Of a stretch of 64,000 bases of DNA, positions 60,411 to 64,000 are shown piece by piece; the stretch's first letter is position 1, and every line of letters starts with the position of its first letter. The DNA comes from Nostoc sp. KVJ20 (GTDB lineage Bacteria > Cyanobacteriota > Cyanobacteriia > Cyanobacteriales > Nostocaceae). The notes beneath the pieces are model-generated. The model worked only from the letters and a program-made list of their open reading frames with translations, was not told the DNA's origin and did not search any database. The position numbers were made by a program, and so were the translations under genes. Location of the stretch: the NCBI RefSeq assembly GCF_001712795.1, contig NZ_KV757622.1, positions 1 to 64,000 on the forward strand. The letters are read 5' to 3'.

Positions 60411-62180
60411 TTTGAACAGATATCTCTATATGCCAATAAATATAATTCCGAACAATTTTTTATTTTATTTCATTGTCCATCGGCATTAGAAATCCAAGCT
60501 CATCAACAAGAAGATGCTTTAGGCTACTTGGTAGATAGAGTTGCTAGTAAAATTCCTTTTACTTTTACTCTCAGGTGTAAATATCCAAATGAAGCCTCTA
60601 TTGAATACAAAGAGGAAGTGTACGCCCATTTCCGCCTATTACTGGAACTTCCATATTATGAAATAGAGGAAGATGATGCATCTTTGCAAGATTACTTTGT
60701 CGAATTACAAAAAGCTCAAATACAGGCTGAGTCACAGTTACTATTAAAAATGAAAGCTGAACATTTTTATACTCTGAAGTGGCAGCAGGAAAGTAAAGAA
60801 TATATCTACCTTAAGTATTTTGCTATTAAAACGTTGGAAAGTCTAGGATATGGGTTATCTAATATCGGCTGTGAAGTTGAGTTGACTTCTAGCGATGAAG
60901 AAACAATTGATGAAGAGACATCAGACGATGATGAAGAGTACCAAAATGAGATTATTGAAGTCTATGTCAAAAATCAGGTAGTGGTTGAGATAGAAACTCT
61001 CAAATACCAGGAATTTCAGGATAATAACCTCTTTTTAGATTCAATTAAAAGAGTTTTAAGGAAATCCAAAGTATGGCCGAATAAACTAGAAAGCCTTTGG
61101 TTAGTAATTCCTGGTTTTGAGATAGCACGAAATTATTACCAATTGAAAAAAGCTAAGGAAATATTAGAATATAAGTTTTCTGGATATTATGGCGATCGCT
61201 TCCAAGTTGTAATCATGGCTCCTGATTATGAAAAACACCAATTAGTCCCAGTATCCTTTGACTCTATCGACTATCCATCTTTTAATTATGGAGCTAAAAA
61301 ACCTAGTTTAGTCCAAGCATATCCAATTACTAACCGCGTCAAAGAATTTAAACTTGACTTTAGCCAAGTACAAGGGCTAAATGAAGAAAAAGAGAAACTA
61401 ACTAGACTCTTGAAGCTGCAATCTAAAGGATATAAGAGTTCAATTGGTGGAATTCTTTTCTATGGCTTACCGGGATGTGGTAAAACTCTACTAGCAAATG
61501 CCTTTGCTAATGAGTCTGGGAGATATTTCTTTAAGTTCTCTCCTGCCGATATTGTCAGTGTTTGGATTGGGCAAAGTCAAAAGAATATTCGAGATATCTT
61601 TGCTCAAGCTAAGAAAAAGTCTCCTTCACTTTTATTCATTGATGAATTAGACAGTATTGGATTTAATCGTAATGATGACAACGCACATACAGACCAAAAG
61701 GCAACCATCAACCAATTACTTATAGAACTAAATAATCTTCAAAATAGTGATGTAATTGTCATTGCTGCAACTAATTATTTGAGTGGAATTGATAGTGCTT
61801 TGAAACGTTCTGGTAGATTGGATTGGAAGATTCCTGTTTTTCCACCCGATCAAGTAGAGAGAAGAGATTTATTTCAATACTACTTGTCGAAAATTGATAT
61901 TAATCAGCTAGTCAACTTTGAAATTCTGGCAGATAAAAGTGGGAGATTTACTTCATCCGATATTGAGTTAGTTTGTCGGGAAGTTAGAAATGCTATTCTT
62001 CTAGAAGAAATCAATTCGGCTTTAACAACTTCAGATGTGATTACTTATATCAATAATCTACAAGATGGTGGGTTAAGTCTTAACGAAGAACAAGTCAAAG
62101 AATTTTTAGAAGAGTGTAGGAGAATGAGTGTAAAAAATCCTAAGTTAGAAACTCTGAAATTAGAATGGGGATTGTATTAG
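60411..62180 (+). CDS. C-terminal part: AAA ATPase domain, same frame after TAG
   Basis: About 589 residues in the frame of the preceding part; a TTG at 60528 could serve as an independent start (550 residues). The middle (YFAIKTLESLGYGLSNIGCE ... VVVEIETL) recalls a degenerate PD-(D/E)xK nuclease fold. From about residue 280 of the 550 a classical AAA domain follows: Walker A GLPGCGKT, Walker B LLFIDELD, sensor AATN and arginine finger RSGR. No regulator or protease domain is attached. It may be an FtsH/Cdc48-like remodeller of unknown target. Confidence 0.75.
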   Translation, partial: FEQISLYANKYNSEQFFILFHCPSALEIQAHQQEDALGYLVDRVASKIPFTFTLRCKYPNEASIEYKEEVYAHFRLLLELPYYEIEEDDASLQDYFVELQKAQIQAESQLLLKMKAEHFYTLKWQQESKEYIYLKYFAIKTLESLGYGLSNIGCEVELTSSDEETIDEETSDDDEEYQNEIIEVYVKNQVVVEIETLKYQEFQDNNLFLDSIKRVLRKSKVWPNKLESLWLVIPGFEIARNYYQLKKAKEILEYKFSGYYGDRFQVVIMAPDYEKHQLVPVSFDSIDYPSFNYGAKKPSLVQAYPITNRVKEFKLDFSQVQGLNEEKEKLTRLLKLQSKGYKSSIGGILFYGLPGCGKTLLANAFANESGRYFFKFSPADIVSVWIGQSQKNIRDIFAQAKKKSPSLLFIDELDSIGFNRNDDNAHTDQKATINQLLIELNNLQNSDVIVIAATNYLSGIDSALKRSGRLDWKIPVFPPDQVERRDLFQYYLSKIDINQLVNFEILADKSGRFTSSDIELVCREVRNAILLEEINSALTTSDVITYINNLQDGGLSLNEEQVKEFLEECRRMSVKNPKLETLKLEWGLY

Positions 62181-62199
62181 AAATGGGCTAATAAAAATA

Positions 62200-62223
62200 G
62201 CGTAGGCGTAGCCCGTCGTAGAC
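62200..62223. repeat. small dispersed repeat GCGTAGGCGTAGCCCGTCGT type
   Basis: A GC-rich unit in AT-rich surroundings between the AAA and hydrolase genes, related to the units at 10666, 11945 and 42438. Confidence 0.75.
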
Positions 62224-62263
62224 ATTGCACCTTTTGGTAGTTTTGGAAAATAACTTTAGGAAT

Positions 62264-63184
62264 ATGAAATATTTTAATCATCGAAAACTGCTGCTAACAA
62301 GTCTAGGAGCAATAGCGATCGCCTACATTTCAACTTGTCTATTTTTGTTTGTTCGGCAGCGTTCTTTGATATTTAGCCCCACTCCACAAATTTTAACTCT
62401 ACCTAGTTCACCCGACTTTTTTCTTCCTTACAAAGATGTGCGTTTATCTATTACCGACTCTAATGAATATATACATGGCTGGTGGATTCCAGCACCATTA
62501 CCAAAAGAGAAAGTTTCTTTAATTCCAAATGAGCCTGTAAAAATTTTAAAATCACCTAAAACATTTTTATACTTTTGTGGTGCTGCTAATAATAAAGGTT
62601 ACTACAATTATATAGGCAGACTTCAAGCAATGCGACAGTTAGGGTTTTCTGTATTAGTGATTGACTACCGAGGTTATGGTAGTAGCAAAGGGAATTTCCC
62701 TAGTGAGTCTCAGCTTTATCAAGATAGTCAAATAGCCTGGAATTATTTAGTAAAAATACAACAAATACCTCCTGAGAGAATTGTTATTTACGGCGAATCA
62801 ATGGGGGGAGCAGTTGCTATAGATTTGGCAGTAAAACATCCAGAAGCAAGTGGATTAATTGTGCAAAGCTCTTTTACATCAATGGCAGAGGAAATCAAAT
62901 ATAGAGATTGGTTACGGATGTTTCCCATCGATCTGCTGCTAACACAAAAGTTTGATTCTATTTCTAAAGTTCGTTCTCTACGTCTTCCCGTTTTATTTAT
63001 TCATGGAACTGATGACAGCATTGTTCCATCCTACATGAGTCAGCAGTTATATGATGCTGCCCCTGAACTCAAACAACTTTTATTAATTCCAAAAGGAAAA
63101 CATGTCCAAATTTATCAACCTGGAAGTAACTCGTATTTACAAGCAATTCAGAAGTTTATCCAAAAGGTAGAGTCTCAAGAGTAA
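62264..63184 (+). CDS. membrane-anchored alpha/beta hydrolase
   Basis: A 306-residue serine hydrolase with one N-terminal membrane helix (about residues 10-32). The nucleophile elbow is GESMGG, preceded by the oxyanion strand VIDYRGYGSSKG; the Asp is in HGTDDSIV and the His in KGKHVQIY. It resembles the ABHD13/BEM46 family. The frame is open from 62225, but that start is created next to a dispersed repeat, so the ATG at 62264 with AGGA just upstream is preferred. Substrate is unknown. Confidence 0.82.
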   Translation: MKYFNHRKLLLTSLGAIAIAYISTCLFLFVRQRSLIFSPTPQILTLPSSPDFFLPYKDVRLSITDSNEYIHGWWIPAPLPKEKVSLIPNEPVKILKSPKTFLYFCGAANNKGYYNYIGRLQAMRQLGFSVLVIDYRGYGSSKGNFPSESQLYQDSQIAWNYLVKIQQIPPERIVIYGESMGGAVAIDLAVKHPEASGLIVQSSFTSMAEEIKYRDWLRMFPIDLLLTQKFDSISKVRSLRLPVLFIHGTDDSIVPSYMSQQLYDAAPELKQLLLIPKGKHVQIYQPGSNSYLQAIQKFIQKVESQE

Positions 63185-63591
63185 GAAATAGATCCATCAC
63201 AATTACCTTCGACACGATTCAAAAATTCGTCCAAGAATCGATTTTAGTTGTAAAACTTACAACTTCCATTGCTAAATAATTAGTAAACCTCATCTTATTC
63301 TAGATTTTTTAGAGCGAACATTGCTCAATCAGATCCCCAGATTCCCGACTTTTCAAAAAAGTCGGGAATCTTGTGCCTCACGATAAATCCTATTCTCATT
63401 CCCTGTTCTCCCTAGCCTCTAAAAAAATTTGTTACCAAAACAGAAGCCACGGATGAGTCAGCTAGCTGCACCTATAAAATCAACATAAAGTTTCAGCAAT
63501 ATTACTGGCAAAAGTTAAATAATTTACTAATAATCGGAATTGATGCCGACGGGATAGGCTGTAAATAATCACTTATTGAGACTGACAAATC
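63185..63591. other. intergenic region with terminator palindrome
   Basis: A 407-base spacer containing the palindrome at 63339-63371; the right half is the presumed promoter region of the TPR gene. No other feature is seen. Confidence 0.55.
63339..63371. terminator. perfect palindrome with CCGACTT core
   Basis: AGATTCCCGACTTTT and AAAAGTCGGGAATCT pair perfectly with a 3-base loop. Third member of the family at 3582 and 33823. Confidence 0.8.
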
Positions 63592-64000
63592 ATGGGGAGT
63601 GCAAATAATCAGGGGATTTGCAGGTGGTTTCTACCAAAAGTGACCCGCTACAGTTTAACTTTGTTGCTGAGTGCGGTAATGCTTGCTGATGCTGTGGGGG
63701 CGACACCGACAAACCGAGGGTTGCAGATAGCACAGCACCCAGGAACCACTCAACAAAATGCCACTCGTGCTGCTGCGGAACGAGTTACTCAAGAAGGGAA
63801 GGAGTTTTATCAACAAGGGACAGCAGAATCACTGCGACAAGCGATCGCAAAATACCAAGAAGCGCTGAAGCTTTGGCAACAAGTTGATGATAGACGCTGG
63901 GAAGCCGAAACCCTCAACAATATTGGCAAAGTCTACGACGATTTAGGAGAAAAGCCAGAAGCGCTCAAATATTACAACCAAGCTTTACCAATACTCCGTG
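63592..64000 (+). CDS. secreted TPR protein, 3' end outside window
   Basis: The frame starts at the ATG at 63592 and is open to the end of the window (136 codons). After a basic N terminus comes a hydrophobic signal (YSLTLLLSAVMLADAVGA). Then follow TPR-like helices, AIAKYQEALKLWQQVDDRRW and ETLNNIGKVYDDLGEKPEAL. In cyanobacteria such starts usually belong to long TPR proteins ending in a caspase-like CHAT domain, but that part is not in the window. Confidence 0.8.
   Translation, partial: MGSANNQGICRWFLPKVTRYSLTLLLSAVMLADAVGATPTNRGLQIAQHPGTTQQNATRAAAERVTQEGKEFYQQGTAESLRQAIAKYQEALKLWQQVDDRRWEAETLNNIGKVYDDLGEKPEALKYYNQALPILR

Overview
The window looks like chromosome of a filamentous, heterocyst-forming cyanobacterium of the Nostoc/Anabaena group. 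The evidence is the abundant HIP1 octamer GCGATCGC, the many short heptanucleotide tandem repeats (STRRs) between genes, thylakoid and carotenoid genes (psbV, petE, a petJ-like gene, crtB, crtP, gun4), a divergent class II aldolase and NADP-isocitrate dehydrogenase, and several conserved cyanobacteria-only families. No rRNA operon, CRISPR array or intact transposase was seen.

Layout. 1-6 kb: GDP-fucose synthesis (gmd, partial, and fcl), 5-formyl-THF cyclo-ligase, a catalase-like heme protein, an antitoxin-like gene followed by an 18-codon stump of an HNH gene, an orphan sugar ABC permease and a sugar transferase. 6-10.5 kb: one very large Hsp70/actin-fold protein with a long low-complexity middle. 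11-18 kb: a Crp-family regulator, a DUF2232 membrane protein, CobT, Nudix, DUF3531, a TPR protein, an ABC ATPase and rsmG. 18-30 kb: membrane-anchored Mn superoxide dismutase, an integrase relic, Uma2, a MalK-type ATPase, Gun4, icd, aldolase, nitrilase, thioredoxin and CtpA peptidase. 30-40 kb: a small-gene cassette, the SdhA flavoprotein, a secreted barrel protein, an amino-acid-type binding protein, tRNA-Ser, crtB-crtP and nagZ. 40.7-43.1 kb: a leftward array of 26 tRNA or tRNA-like genes. 44-52 kb: an HNH gene and its partner, an RHH regulator, a GAF kinase-like protein, an SRPBCC protein, the normal tRNA-Glu, a Na+/H+ antiporter and a cytochrome b-like protein. 52-64 kb: a lipase-like hydrolase, a TonB-like protein, petJ-like/petE/psbV, a MalG-MalF permease pair, an AAA ATPase gene split by one TAG codon, an alpha/beta hydrolase and the start of a secreted TPR protein.

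How the genes work together. gmd and fcl feed GDP-fucose to surface glycans, to which the nearby sugar transferase could contribute. crtP and crtB overlap and make the first two carotenoid steps. petE and the petJ-like gene encode soluble electron carriers, and psbV a photosystem II subunit. The MalF/MalG pair at 58 kb, the lone MalG at 4 kb and the lone MalK-type ATPase at 20 kb could share subunits.

Most notable signals. (1) The tRNA array covers 18 amino acids and contains four well-formed tRNAs with leucine anticodons (UAG, CAG, UAA, CAA) that all lack the long variable arm of bacterial tRNA-Leu. Two other array tRNAs carry a small dispersed repeat inserted at the same T-loop position, and a tRNA-Gly has a tandemly duplicated 5' half. 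(2) A 114-129 bp miniature transposable element occurs three times, each copy flanked by its own perfect 8-bp target duplication. (3) A histidine-kinase-like protein has Asp in place of the phospho-accepting His, with a HIP1 site exactly over that codon. (4) An AAA ATPase reading frame is broken only by one TAG codon.
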